Positions 55,370 to 64,000 are shown, counted from the first letter of the stretch. The stretch: 64,000 nucleotides of DNA from JBJHDF01 sp050486405 (GCA_050486405.1 JBJHDF010000003.1:1-64000), one strand, 5' to 3'. The notes: generated by a model not told the origin, from the letters alone. Numbers and translations: made by a program.

Positions 55370-56842
55370 TTACTCCGCATCACACCACAGCCATGGTTGT
55401 TCCGGGTCACTGAGAAAGTGGCGCAGGTTGTCGTGGGCACAGGCATCGCTGTTGGTGATGCCGTGGCCCCGATCGCGACTGATGTACAGTTGACTGTGGG
55501 GCCAGTGGCGGTGCAATTCCTCCGCCCAGTAGGCCGGCGTCACCGGGTCCAGTTCTCCCGCCAACAGCAACGCTGGAATTGCCGGCAACTCGTCGATTTG
55601 CCGGGGCTCCTCGTCCAGGGCCAGGGCGTGGCAACTCTGGTAGCGCCACAGATCCCGCATATAGGGCTCGATCCAGGGCGTGCGCGTCAGCGCGGCCAGA
55701 AAGTCCTCTTCGGAACCCGGCGGGTGATCGCGACAGTCCACGGCGCTGAAAACCAGGCTGTTGAAGTCCGGGCTCAAAGCATTGTTGACATAGGGCTCCA
55801 TCAATTCATTCAGCGCCTCGGTTTCCCCTGCCAGCACACCGCGCATGGCGCGGGCTATGGTGGGCCAGGTGTAGGTGTCATAGATGCCACTGAACACGGC
55901 GCCGAGGAACCGGTGATCGTTCACCACCACCGTCAGCGACGGCTCCCAGTTCCAGCGCTTCACCCGCAGGGTAACAGGCGCTGCCTGCAGTTGTCGCAAC
56001 GCGCGGGGCAACAGGTCCGGCAGATCGTCACCGCCATCGCATTCGCTCCGGCTGGCACACCAGGCCAGGAAGCGTTCCACCGCAGCGGCGGCCTCGGCGG
56101 GAAAGGTCTGCAGACCACCGCGATCTAGGGGATACACAGAGTCGAGCACCAGCGAGCGCACCTGCCCGGGCGACTCAAGTGCCACCGCCAGTGCCAAACG
56201 GCTGCCATAGGATACGCCCAGCAGGTTCCACCGCTCATAGTCCAGGGCCGCCATCAACTCCACCACATCCCGGGCGCTGATCCAGGTGCCGAAATGGGCG
56301 GGATCAAAATCCGGCGTCTGCTCGAAACACTCGCGGATAATGGCGTCGCCCTCCTCCAGTTCTTCGAGCACACTGGCGTTACGGCCAAGAATCCGGCGAC
56401 TGAACAATTCCAGCCGGGCGCAGCGCAGGGCCGGGTCACTGAAGCCCACGCCGCGCATATCCAGCATTACCAAATCGCGGTCGGCGTCGGCCGCATACAG
56501 CCAGTCCCACCAATGGCGGATACCGTTGCCATCCAGCCAGGCGCTGCCGCCGGGTCCGCCCGGCAGATACAAAATCGGGTCCGGCTGCCGCCGATCACTA
56601 TCACTGCGCAGTATTACCACCGGCAGGGCGAAGCGGCCGGTCTCCGGTGCCGTGTGCAAGCGGCCACAACGGACCTCAGCATCACGGGGCGGACGGAACC
56701 AGCAATCGACCTCGGTATAGCGATAACGCTGCTGGTCTGCAGCGGGATCACCCTGTGGCGGTGAACGTAATTGCCACAACAGCAACGCGCCGGCCATTAC
56801 AACCGGCAACGCAAGCCACAGCACACCACGCCATCTTTTCAT
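55370..56842 (-). CDS. Membrane-anchored or secreted alpha/beta hydrolase, TAP/proline iminopeptidase-like
   Basis: 490 residues. The N terminus has a hydrophobic segment (VLWLALPVVMAGALLLW) acting as signal anchor or signal peptide, so the enzyme faces the periplasm or outside. Motifs: LYLPGGPGGSAW (oxyanion region), NLLGVSYGSRLAL (nucleophile Ser), LLLAGELDPVTPAYWA (Asp) and SRDRGHGITN (His), plus the C-terminal TAP-like domain. Relatives cleave N-terminal residues from peptides. Its ATG overlaps the preceding GGDEF-EAL stop (ATGA), showing coupling. Confidence 0.9.
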   Translation of the reverse strand: MKRWRGVLWLALPVVMAGALLLWQLRSPPQGDPAADQQRYRYTEVDCWFRPPRDAEVRCGRLHTAPETGRFALPVVILRSDSDRRQPDPILYLPGGPGGSAWLDGNGIRHWWDWLYAADADRDLVMLDMRGVGFSDPALRCARLELFSRRILGRNASVLEELEEGDAIIRECFEQTPDFDPAHFGTWISARDVVELMAALDYERWNLLGVSYGSRLALAVALESPGQVRSLVLDSVYPLDRGGLQTFPAEAAAAVERFLAWCASRSECDGGDDLPDLLPRALRQLQAAPVTLRVKRWNWEPSLTVVVNDHRFLGAVFSGIYDTYTWPTIARAMRGVLAGETEALNELMEPYVNNALSPDFNSLVFSAVDCRDHPPGSEEDFLAALTRTPWIEPYMRDLWRYQSCHALALDEEPRQIDELPAIPALLLAGELDPVTPAYWAEELHRHWPHSQLYISRDRGHGITNSDACAHDNLRHFLSDPEQPWLWCDAE

Positions 56843-58368
56843 GAATGAAGTAGAAAGTTTCGGAACTCTTCAAAACTCATGGGCCGGGCCAACAGGTAGC
56901 CCTGCAGATAGTCAACATCCAGCGACGCCAGTATGTCGCGCTGCCGGTCGGTCTCAACCCCTTCCGCCACCACTTTGAGATTCAAACCCTTGGCCATGGC
57001 CACGCTGGCCTGTACCAGCGCGGCGTCCTGTCTTGACTGTTCCATCCCCTGAATAAACATCTGATCGATCTTGAGGTAACTGAATGGATGCATGCGCAGG
57101 TAGTTGAGAGAGGAATAACCTTTACCAAAATCGTCCATGGACAGCGACACCCCCAGCGCCATGAGTTTTTCCAGAGTTTCGCCCGCATCAACGATATTGT
57201 TGAGAAACACCCCTTCGGTAATCTCAAGGATCAAGTGGTGGGGGTCCATGGCGCAGCCGTGCAGAGTTGTAAGCACGTCGCCGAGAATGCTGCCACCGGC
57301 AAACTGTTTCGGCGATACATTGACGGACACCGTCAGCTCACGACCAAGTTCCCTACTCAGCGTGCAGATGTCGCGACAGGCCCGCTGCAACACCATGGCG
57401 CCGATGGCGCGAATATGGCCGCTGTTCTCGGCCAGGGGAATAAACTCTTCCGGTGAAATATCCCGTCCATCACAGCGCCAACGCAACAGCGCCTCAACGC
57501 CGGTAAAGCTTTCTTTGCGGTTGTTGTAAATGGGCTGATAGTAAACCTGCAATTCGTCGTTGGCCACGGCCAGTCGCAACTTCTGCTCCAGATCATAGCG
57601 ATAGCGCAGGGCTTCGTCCATGCTGCTTTGGTAGAAGCGGTAGCAGTTCTTGTAATGCTTGCTGTCATGCAGGGCCAGGTCAACACCGCGCAACAGCGCT
57701 TCGGCGACAGCGCCATCCTGGGGAAAGCGGGCCCCACCGACACTGCAGCTAACCCGTACTTCGCTGGGCACTTGCTCCGGCAGCAACAGCGGTTCGTTGA
57801 AGGCTTCCACCACCCGGGACGCCAGCACCGATGCCGCCTGTTCCCCAGCGCGCTGACTGATGATCAGAAATTCATCGCCCCCCTGGCGCACCAGGTAGTC
57901 TCCCCGTGCAATCAGACGCTGCAACCGCACCGCAGCAGCCTGGATGACCTGATCGCCAATGTCGTGACTCAGGTTGTCGTTCACCTGTTTGAAGTTGTCC
58001 AGACCCACAAACAACAAAAAGAACTCACTCTTGTCGTTGCGGCTCTCGCGCACCAGGCGACGAAGCAGGCGAAGCCCCATGCGGCGATTGGGCAGACCGG
58101 TGAGATAATCGGTGTAGGCCTTGCGGCGAATCAGTTGGATATGGCGCTTCTTGACGTCCAGTTCGCGCTGCATGGCACGCTGCAGGCGGCGAGAAAGCCA
58201 ATAGACGAGTAGGGCCGACAGGCTGACAAAGAACCAACCCTTGGCGGTTTGCGCCGTCAACAGTGTTTTCGGGTCCGTCACCAACCAGTGCAACAATTGG
58301 TCGGATAGCGCTATCCAGGTCACCGCCAGGGCAAGGTAAGCCAGGGCTATGCGGATGGGTGTCGTCAT
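56839..58368 (-). CDS. Membrane-bound GGDEF-EAL protein (c-di-GMP turnover)
   Basis: 509 residues. Two N-terminal transmembrane segments (about 5-25 and 45-62) are followed by a GGDEF domain with an intact RQGGDEFLI motif near residue 160, then an EAL domain from about 265. The EAL catalytic residues are present: VEALLRWR, VNVSPKQF, EITEGVFL, DDFGKGYSSLNYL, LKIDQMFI and VVAEGVET. Both activities could therefore be real. The Arg of the RxxD inhibitory site before GGDEF is replaced (ARGD), so product inhibition may be lost. The sensory part is only the short membrane region. It follows the autotransporter-barrel gene by 36 bases. Confidence 0.95.
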   Translation of the reverse strand: MTTPIRIALAYLALAVTWIALSDQLLHWLVTDPKTLLTAQTAKGWFFVSLSALLVYWLSRRLQRAMQRELDVKKRHIQLIRRKAYTDYLTGLPNRRMGLRLLRRLVRESRNDKSEFFLLFVGLDNFKQVNDNLSHDIGDQVIQAAAVRLQRLIARGDYLVRQGGDEFLIISQRAGEQAASVLASRVVEAFNEPLLLPEQVPSEVRVSCSVGGARFPQDGAVAEALLRGVDLALHDSKHYKNCYRFYQSSMDEALRYRYDLEQKLRLAVANDELQVYYQPIYNNRKESFTGVEALLRWRCDGRDISPEEFIPLAENSGHIRAIGAMVLQRACRDICTLSRELGRELTVSVNVSPKQFAGGSILGDVLTTLHGCAMDPHHLILEITEGVFLNNIVDAGETLEKLMALGVSLSMDDFGKGYSSLNYLRMHPFSYLKIDQMFIQGMEQSRQDAALVQASVAMAKGLNLKVVAEGVETDRQRDILASLDVDYLQGYLLARPMSFEEFRNFLLHS

Positions 58369-58404
58369 TGACCTTGCTCCCGACGCTTGTGTTCTCCCCG
58401 CCCG

Positions 58405-59697
58405 CTACCAGAGCCACCTGGCAGTGATGAACAGGCTGTGGGATTCCTCCCGGCTGGTAAACCGGCCCTGGTACTCAAAACGCCCCTGCGTCCGCTCGGA
58501 CAAATAACCGATCAGACCCATGGCGATATCGGTGCGCACTGACCCCCTGGCCAAGCCCTTGGCATCGAACCAGTCGTGCGGCGACGCCTCCAGCGCCGCC
58601 CGGTATCCGGCTGCCTCTTCCAGTAAAGCATAGCTCACGCCCAAATTGAATTCCGGGGTGACACTGACACGGGCAGAATGTCGCATCATGGTAATGTTCA
58701 ACGACGCCCGTCCCTCCAGTACGCTAAAGTCCTCGGCGCTCAGTATCAGGTTTAACTCACCGGCGCCGGTTTCGGTGAAGGCATCGCGGGAAAAATGACT
58801 GTAGCTCAAGCCCAGGTGAGGCTGTACCACAAATACTTCGCCATACACCGGCTTGCCGGCACCCAGGGTAAGATTGAACTGCTCTGCCTGATAGCGGCCA
58901 CTGGCTTGTCGTAGTGGCGCGTTGTAGTAGAGTTGTCGCTCGGTTTCCATATCGTGGCGCAGGTAACCAAGACTGCCGTCAAACTCCCAATCGCCCCGGC
59001 GCAAACCCCCGTAGGCGTAAATCGCCACCGTCTCCAGACCGCCTTCGTCGGTGGGCAGGGTACGGTCCTCATGCTCGGCGATGGTGACATCTTCGGTGCG
59101 CAGCCCCTGTAGCGCCAGACCCCAGAAATTGTCGCTGTTGCCCCGATCAAAACCCAGAGTGGCGCCGGGGCCAGTGGCGCGCAGTTTACCGGCGTTGCCG
59201 TCGGCCTGCACCAGGCTCCAGTCCCGGTAGAGGCTGCCCCACACCGAACTGCCGCGCCAGTCGGGCAGCGGTTCGGACATGGTATGGGGGTAGCGTGTGA
59301 GCCCTGAATAGAGCGCGCTGCGGCGACGCTCGCTGTAACGCTGACCGAGCAGATAGCGCTGCAGAGTCAACGCCGTGCTGGCGGCATAGGACTGGAGCGT
59401 GCCGTGCAATTCGCCACTGAACGTGTCCAGGGACACACGCACGCTGCCATCCTGGGACGCGGCCAACATATCCCCAACCCGGCGAAAACTGTCCAGTTCT
59501 TGCCATTGCTGCCAGTTCCGATCCAGCAGCTGCGCCATAGCCATTTGGTTGTCGCGGTGGGCAGCCTCGACAAAGAGGCGGCCGCCGGGGCCGGGATCGG
59601 TCACATCGTCAGCCCATGCGGCCATCGGCCAGGCTATCAGGGCGATGGTCCAAAGCCACCGGATTTTTTTCAAGAGCGCCTGATGGCGATACAGCAT
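58405..59697 (-). CDS. Autotransporter beta-barrel protein with a very short passenger
   Basis: 430 residues. The signal peptide (WLWTIALIAWPMAAWA) is followed by only about 90 residues that could be a passenger. A LDTFSGELHGTLQSYAAST segment then matches the helix-linker before type V barrels, and from about residue 160 an autotransporter barrel follows, with alternating strands and a terminal ITARWLW ending in Trp, the outer-membrane insertion signal. It may display a short peptide or act as a stand-alone porin-like barrel. The ATG at 59697 is chosen because it directly precedes the signal peptide. It starts 28 bases after pyrB ends. Confidence 0.88.
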   Translation of the reverse strand: MLYRHQALLKKIRWLWTIALIAWPMAAWADDVTDPGPGGRLFVEAAHRDNQMAMAQLLDRNWQQWQELDSFRRVGDMLAASQDGSVRVSLDTFSGELHGTLQSYAASTALTLQRYLLGQRYSERRRSALYSGLTRYPHTMSEPLPDWRGSSVWGSLYRDWSLVQADGNAGKLRATGPGATLGFDRGNSDNFWGLALQGLRTEDVTIAEHEDRTLPTDEGGLETVAIYAYGGLRRGDWEFDGSLGYLRHDMETERQLYYNAPLRQASGRYQAEQFNLTLGAGKPVYGEVFVVQPHLGLSYSHFSRDAFTETGAGELNLILSAEDFSVLEGRASLNITMMRHSARVSVTPEFNLGVSYALLEEAAGYRAALEASPHDWFDAKGLARGSVRTDIAMGLIGYLSERTQGRFEYQGRFTSREESHSLFITARWLW

Positions 59698-59725
59698 CCA
59701 CAGTCTCCGTTGACAGGCAGAAGAA

Positions 59726-60742
59726 TCAACTGGTACGCAGGGAATTGTACCAGTTGACGTCCCGGGCATGTTTGTCCACCTGGTCCACGACATCCAGCAC
59801 CAGGGAAAAAAGCGCCATGCGCACCAGTACGCCGTTGTCCGCCTGACGGAAAATGGCCAAGTTAGGATTCTGGTTTAGGTCGTTGTCCAGCTCGTTGGCA
59901 TCGGCCCGGGAGTCCCTGGGCAACGGATGCATGATCACTGTATTGGGCTCACAGTATTGGGTATAGATGGCCTGGTTGAGACGGAAGCGACCCCGATAGT
60001 AGTCCGCTTCCTCCTTGCTGGCAAAGCGTTCTTCCTGGATACGGGTGGAGTAGGCGATATCCACCTTGGAAATGCCCTGGGGCAGGTCCTCACTGGTAAT
60101 GATGCTATGCCCCGCTGCACGCATCTCCTCGACAATATCCTGCGGCATGGCCAGCTCCATCGGCGACACCAGGTGCACCTGGACACCGCGGTAAAGGCAC
60201 AGCAATTTGCACAGAGAGTGCACGGTACGGCCGTGCTTGAGATCGCCGATCATGGCGATACGCAGACCATCCATCTCCCGCGCCCGGGACGCCATCTCTT
60301 TGCGGATAGTATACAGGTCCAACAGCGCCTGGCTGGGGTGCTCGTTGATGCCGTCACCGCCGTTGATCACTGGCACCCGGCTGGCCTGGGCAAACTCGGC
60401 CACCGAACCGGCCTGGGGGTGGCGCATGCAGATCACATCGCTATACCCGGACAACACCCGGGCCGTGTCGTAAAGGGATTCACCCTTGGCAATGGCCGAG
60501 GTCTTGACGCCGGTGGTCTCCCGCACTTCGCCACCGAGCAGATTGAAAGCACAGCCGAAACTGATGCGGGTGCGGGTGCTGGACTCAAAGAACATGTTGC
60601 CGAGGATCGCGCCTTCCAGCACCCGCGTCACGCGCCGTCGCAGGGCGTAGGGCTGCATGGCGTCGGCCACCTGGAATATGCGCTCGATATCGGCGCGCTC
60701 GAACTGGGCAATGGACAGGATATGGGAACCGACAAACTCCAC
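59726..60742 (-). CDS. pyrB: Aspartate carbamoyltransferase catalytic subunit
   Basis: 338 residues. It joins carbamoyl phosphate and aspartate in pyrimidine synthesis. Motifs: FFESSTRTRISF (carbamoyl phosphate loop), KGESLYDTARVL, HPSQALLDLYTI, IGDLKHGRTVHSL and MHPLPRDSRAD. No regulatory pyrI or dihydroorotase-like pyrC' is adjacent. The start is GTG at 60742 with GAGG eight bases upstream. The predicted leader has a GGGGC/GCCCC hairpin next to the promoter that might act in pyrimidine control, which is untested. Confidence 0.96.
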   Translation of the reverse strand: MEFVGSHILSIAQFERADIERIFQVADAMQPYALRRRVTRVLEGAILGNMFFESSTRTRISFGCAFNLLGGEVRETTGVKTSAIAKGESLYDTARVLSGYSDVICMRHPQAGSVAEFAQASRVPVINGGDGINEHPSQALLDLYTIRKEMASRAREMDGLRIAMIGDLKHGRTVHSLCKLLCLYRGVQVHLVSPMELAMPQDIVEEMRAAGHSIITSEDLPQGISKVDIAYSTRIQEERFASKEEADYYRGRFRLNQAIYTQYCEPNTVIMHPLPRDSRADANELDNDLNQNPNLAIFRQADNGVLVRMALFSLVLDVVDQVDKHARDVNWYNSLRTS

Positions 60743-60780
60743 GGCAGATCCTCAGCAAGGGTGGAAGGGGCAGCGGCCCC

Positions 60781-60809
60781 ATTCTAGCGGTAGCTGGGTC
60801 ATTGGCCAA
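60781..60809 (-). promoter_or_regulatory. Promoter of pyrB
   Basis: Read on the minus strand: -35 TTGGCC, 17-base spacer, -10 TAGAAT, about 38 bases before the GTG start. A GGGGC-CGCT-GCCCC hairpin follows directly at the expected transcript 5' end. Confidence 0.6.
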
Positions 60810-60933
60810 CCACCCGTAGGGTTTGTCAGCTTTTTTTGCAATCTCTCAGGAAGCCGACCCAGACCGGGGCTATACTGGAGTCAGCCAAGATAAAACGCAG
60901 TGCCGTTTGGCAGCACCACTTTAAGGAAGAACC

Positions 60934-61842
60934 GTGCCAGATCATCCCGACACATTGGTCAAATACTGCACAACGGAAGCGGCGGAGCAGATTCTCTCTT
61001 CCAGCTGCCTGCGCTGGAGTGCGCCCAATCTGTTCTCCGACCCCTTTGAGCTGGATCACCACAGCGAACTAAGCTTTACACCGGAAGAGCTGCTCAAGGG
61101 GGTGATACGCACCGCCACCGCCCTGATTTTCTCCCGGGATGTCCCACGGGGCAACTCGCCACTGGCCACGGTCATCCGCCGCTGGCGCGAGGAAGAGCGC
61201 TTCGACTCGCCGGAAGAGGCCGAAGAAGTACTGACCGAACTGATGGGCAGGATGGTGGAGCAACGCCTGGAGGACATCAACAAAATGATGGCCGACTGGC
61301 AGGACTTTACCCGCCATCTGCGCATCTGCTGCTTCAGCGCCAAACCCGACAACCTGCCCTCCTGGCAGCGCTTTGCCGACAACCACCACGGCGTCGCCCT
61401 GCGCTTTCGCTGTGGCCAGAAGACCAGCTTCCCCGACCCGCGTATGATCAGCTACCAGCAGCTGCGCCCGGAAATCACATCACTCAAGCAACAAATGAAC
61501 GCCGTGTTGCACAACGAACACTATGACGCCCAGGCCCATTTTCTGGAAAAATTTCTGGTCAAACCACCCATGTCCCAGTCCGAGCGGGAGTGGCGCTGCT
61601 TCCACCACGCCACGGACCATGACCCCAGCAGCCAGCAGCCGGACGACAGCCTCTGGTACGAAGACCGCCCCTTTCTGCCGGAGGAGATCTCGTCCATCTA
61701 TCTGGGTGCCTTTCTGCCCGAAGACGCCCGCAACCGGCTGCGCTCCCTGATCAAGAACCAATACCCCGAAGTCCGGCTGTTTCAGTGCCGTCCGGTGCCC
61801 GGCAAATACGAAATCGAGTTTGAGCGATTGAGGATCAAATAA
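60934..61842 (+). CDS. DUF2971 domain protein
   Basis: 302 residues, starting with GTG at 60934 after a good TAAGGAAG site. The N-terminal LVKYCTTEAAEQILSSSCLRW and SAPNLFSDPFE, then CCFSAKPDNLPSWQRFADNHHGVALRF and the C-terminal EISSIYLGAFLPEDARN, match the DUF2971 pattern. Function is unknown; family members occur alone or in accessory islands. Isolated gene, divergent from pyrB and convergent with the FAD dehydrogenase gene 23 bases away. No export signal. Confidence 0.88.
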   Translation: MPDHPDTLVKYCTTEAAEQILSSSCLRWSAPNLFSDPFELDHHSELSFTPEELLKGVIRTATALIFSRDVPRGNSPLATVIRRWREEERFDSPEEAEEVLTELMGRMVEQRLEDINKMMADWQDFTRHLRICCFSAKPDNLPSWQRFADNHHGVALRFRCGQKTSFPDPRMISYQQLRPEITSLKQQMNAVLHNEHYDAQAHFLEKFLVKPPMSQSEREWRCFHHATDHDPSSQQPDDSLWYEDRPFLPEEISSIYLGAFLPEDARNRLRSLIKNQYPEVRLFQCRPVPGKYEIEFERLRIK

Positions 61843-61865
61843 AAGGAAAAGAAGATAGCCGTAAA

Positions 61866-63032
61866 CTATTGAGGGTCAAGGGGTAATTTGGCGGTGTCGG
61901 CCCTGGGGGTGGCGGCGGGGAGTGAGGGGGACAGGCGGGCCATGACTGACTGGGCGGTGGCGCGGTAGGTGGTGAGCTTGCCGCCCATGACGGACAGTAC
62001 CCGGGGCCTGTGGGGGTCATCCACGGTATAGAGTACCTCTCTGGATCTATGAAAAGCCCCTTGCTCACTGCGCGGCAGCACCCGCAGGCCGGCGAAACTG
62101 TCCACCTGATGCTCCGGTATCGTCAGACCGGGGAAATAGTGTGTCAGGGTAGCCAGCAGATAGTCGCGCTCCGAGTCCAGACAGCGGCTGGTTTCCGGCT
62201 CGCCCCGGTGGGGGGTTTCTGTGGTGCCCAGCAGCAGGCGTCCCCGCCAGGGTAAGGCAAAGACGCCCCGGCGATCCACCGGGGACTCCAGATAGTAGTG
62301 GTGCTGCAACAGGGGCGGCAACAGCAGATGGGCCCCCTGGACCAGTTCCACCGCCGGCTGTGGCAGCGCCGGCGTTATCCCCTTAAGCACGCCGGTGGCC
62401 CAGGGACCGGCACAGTTCACCAGTACCCGGCAGCTCACCGACAGCTCCCGGTACCCTTCCCGATAACGCACTTCACAGCCCTGCTCGTGCCGCTGCGCGG
62501 CCACAAACTGCGCCGGCATGGCCAGTTCCGCACCCAGGGCCAGAGCCGAACGCAATACGGCAGACGTCAGGGCCCGGTCGTCCGTCTGGGCCTCGCGATA
62601 GCGAAACACCTGCCGCAGTCCCGTCTCACGCAGACCATCCAGCTCCGCCCACTGGCGTCGGGGTATTCGGGCAAAGCGTGCATCGCGATCCAGACCGGCC
62701 AGCAATGCGTAGAGACTCAGGCCGGTGGCAATGGTGAAGGTGCCGCGCTGGCCGCCGTTATAGACCGGCAGGTACAACCATTCCAGCCGCACCAGCTCCG
62801 GTGCCAACCGGAGCAGCAGCGCCCGTTCGCGCAGGCTTTCGCGCACCAGGGAAAACTGCGCCGTCTCCAGATAGCGCAGGCCGCCGTGAATCAGTTTGGA
62901 GGAGCGCGAGGAGGTGCCCGCTGCCACGGCATCGCGCTCCAGCACCAGTACACGGTAGCCGGCCGCCGCCGCTGCCTGAGCGACGCCGGCACCCTGGATG
63001 CCCGCGCCCACCACCACCAGATCGTAATCCAT
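61866..63032 (-). CDS. FAD-dependent glycerol-3-phosphate dehydrogenase-like oxidoreductase (short form)
   Basis: 388 residues. The N-terminal FAD-binding motif DLVVVGAGIQGAGVAQAAAAAG is followed by TSSRSSKLIHGGLRYLE, characteristic of GlpD; LVNCAGPWA, GTTETPHRG and SVMGGKLTTYR are also GlpD-like. The classical enzyme has about 500 residues. This one stops soon after the last FAD-contact motif and lacks the C-terminal helical cap, so it may be a distinct subfamily or act on another substrate. The ATG at 63032 (GGTGAGG just upstream) is preferred to an upstream in-frame start at 63065. Confidence 0.88.
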   Translation of the reverse strand: MDYDLVVVGAGIQGAGVAQAAAAAGYRVLVLERDAVAAGTSSRSSKLIHGGLRYLETAQFSLVRESLRERALLLRLAPELVRLEWLYLPVYNGGQRGTFTIATGLSLYALLAGLDRDARFARIPRRQWAELDGLRETGLRQVFRYREAQTDDRALTSAVLRSALALGAELAMPAQFVAAQRHEQGCEVRYREGYRELSVSCRVLVNCAGPWATGVLKGITPALPQPAVELVQGAHLLLPPLLQHHYYLESPVDRRGVFALPWRGRLLLGTTETPHRGEPETSRCLDSERDYLLATLTHYFPGLTIPEHQVDSFAGLRVLPRSEQGAFHRSREVLYTVDDPHRPRVLSVMGGKLTTYRATAQSVMARLSPSLPAATPRADTAKLPLDPQ

Positions 63033-63091
63033 AACCTCACCGCCAGCGTATACCGTGCGAATCATTCACACAGTGTAGCCGAACGACGGTA

Positions 63092-63742
63092 CTACATGGG
63101 TAGGGGAATCAACTGCAGCTCCACGCGACGGTTGGCCTGACGCCCCTCTTCCGTGGCATTGGTGGCCACCGGATAGCGGGGACCGTAACCGAAAGACTCG
63201 ATGCGCCGGGCAGACACCCCCTGCCCCATCAGGTACTGGGCCACGCTGCCGGCGCGATTCTCGCTAAGGGTCTGGTTCAACTGGTCACTGCCGGTGGAAT
63301 CCGTATGACCGGCAATCTGAATGGCGGTCTGGTCGTATTCCTTGAGCACCAGCGACACGGAATTGAGCACCTCGTAAAACTCCGGGCGGATCTCGTGACG
63401 GCCCACGGCAAAGGTAATATTGCCCGGCATGATCAAACGCAGATTGTCGCCTTCGCGCTGCACCTGGACGCCAGTACCTTGCAACTGCTCGCGCAGCGCC
63501 CGCTCCTTGCGATCCATGTAGTGGCCGACACCACCACCGATGGCGCCACCGACCACAGCGCCGGTAAGCACACCCTGGCGCCGGTCACCGCGACTGGATG
63601 CGGCTCCGCCCACCACGGCGCCGGCCACGGCGCCAACAGCCGCCCCCTGGGCAGTCCGGCTCTGCCGCTCCTCACCGGTATAAGGATCGGTGGTCGTACA
63701 ACCGGCCAGAATCAGCGCGCACAGGACGAAGCGTATTTTCAT
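63092..63742 (-). CDS. OmpA-family lipoprotein with glycine-zipper segment
   Basis: 216 residues. Lipobox LILAGC (Cys15) anchors it to the outer membrane. A glycine-zipper region (AAVGAVAGAVVGGAASS and TGAVVGGAIGGGVGHY, residues about 33-75) is followed by an OmpA C-terminal peptidoglycan-binding domain with IQIAGHTDSTGSDQLNQTLS, ENRAGSVAQYLMGQGV and RRIESFGYGPRYPVA. It resembles YiaD/Pal-type proteins that tie the outer membrane to the cell wall. Divergent from the next lipoprotein gene. Confidence 0.95.
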   Translation of the reverse strand: MKIRFVLCALILAGCTTTDPYTGEERQSRTAQGAAVGAVAGAVVGGAASSRGDRRQGVLTGAVVGGAIGGGVGHYMDRKERALREQLQGTGVQVQREGDNLRLIMPGNITFAVGRHEIRPEFYEVLNSVSLVLKEYDQTAIQIAGHTDSTGSDQLNQTLSENRAGSVAQYLMGQGVSARRIESFGYGPRYPVATNATEEGRQANRRVELQLIPLPM

Positions 63743-63777
63743 GGAATTCCTCGCGTATCAGGTGTTTAAAGTCTGCT

Positions 63778-63807
63778 ATCTTAGATAAGATGTCTTCACT
63801 GTGACAA
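63778..63807 (-). promoter_or_regulatory. Candidate promoter of the OmpA-family gene
   Basis: Minus strand -35 TTGTCA, 18-base spacer, -10 TAAGAT, about 36 bases before the start codon. The -10 is half of an ATCTTA-GA-TAAGAT inverted repeat (63778-63791) that could be an operator for either divergent gene. Confidence 0.45.
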
Positions 63808-63820
63808 TACGGTTGGAAAA

Positions 63821-64000
63821 ATGTTTTACCTGCCCATCCACGCCATGACCCGCTTCACACTTCTTCTGTTCGGACTTGTGCTTTTATCCGGCTGTGCGCG
63901 CTACAGCGTCAGCGTCAATGAACGGCTGGTCTACACCCCGGAACCACTGTTCAAGGACTACCGGATTGCCGATGAGCCGCTGCGCAACTGCGTGGAACAA
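63821..64000 (+). CDS. Lipoprotein, N-terminal fragment (runs off the right edge)
   Basis: 60 residues are visible. The signal LLFGLVLLSGC ends in a lipobox (Cys25), followed by SVNERLVYTPEPLFKDYRI and ADEPLRNCVEQ. The last part reminds me of exported gammaproteobacterial leucine-rich-repeat proteins, but the repeats would lie outside the window, so this is a weak guess. The ATG at 63821 follows GGTTGGA; an internal ATG at 63845 has no ribosome site. Confidence 0.7.
   Translation, partial: MFYLPIHAMTRFTLLLFGLVLLSGCARYSVSVNERLVYTPEPLFKDYRIADEPLRNCVEQ

Overview
The window looks like chromosomal DNA of a free-living, probably aquatic gammaproteobacterium. Reasons: the aroC-prmB, gpsA-DUF4389-sixA and rsuA-rsmC pairings, DUF4892 and DUF4389 family proteins, many outer-membrane lipoproteins and a moderately high GC content. 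A Cellvibrionales-like host is a guess from gene order, not something the sequence proves.

Bases 1-43.2 kb form an accessory cell-surface block read entirely on the minus strand. Its centre is one uninterrupted 37.7-kb gene (2328-40034) for a secreted protein of 12,568 residues. From N to C terminus it has a signal peptide, about 20 Ig-like domains, seven cycles of beta-propeller + SbsA-type Ig + IPT/TIG domains, more Ig domains and propellers, a bacterial invasin-like Ig segment, a calcium-binding DxDxDG segment, three seven-bladed RCC1 propellers joined by two paralogous Cys-bearing linkers, a PPC-like domain and a Gly/acidic tail. Downstream and closely spaced are two parvulin-type lipoproteins, one of them degenerate, and the start of a DUF6701/MshQ-like protein. 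Upstream are a GT1-type glycosyltransferase and a lipoprotein with two Lcl-type (DUF1566) domains. My reading is a giant adhesin or surface-filament system with its own periplasmic folding factors and perhaps a modifying enzyme; export route, anchor and ligand are unknown.

Bases 43.2-55.1 kb are housekeeping: aroC, prmB, folE (plus), a gpsA/DUF4389/sixA/hydrolase/DUF4892 operon (minus), a flavin reductase, a tRNA-Pro/Arg/His cluster, folD, a small secreted Cys-rich protein, the overlapping 16S rRNA modification genes rsuA and rsmC, and a DnaJ-related protein.

Bases 55.2-64 kb hold tRNA-Asn, a minus-strand pyrB / autotransporter-barrel / GGDEF-EAL / secreted peptidase-like group, a DUF2971 gene, a short FAD-dependent glycerol-3-phosphate dehydrogenase-like gene, an OmpA-family glycine-zipper lipoprotein and the start of another lipoprotein. 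No transposase, integrase, CRISPR array or rRNA gene was seen.
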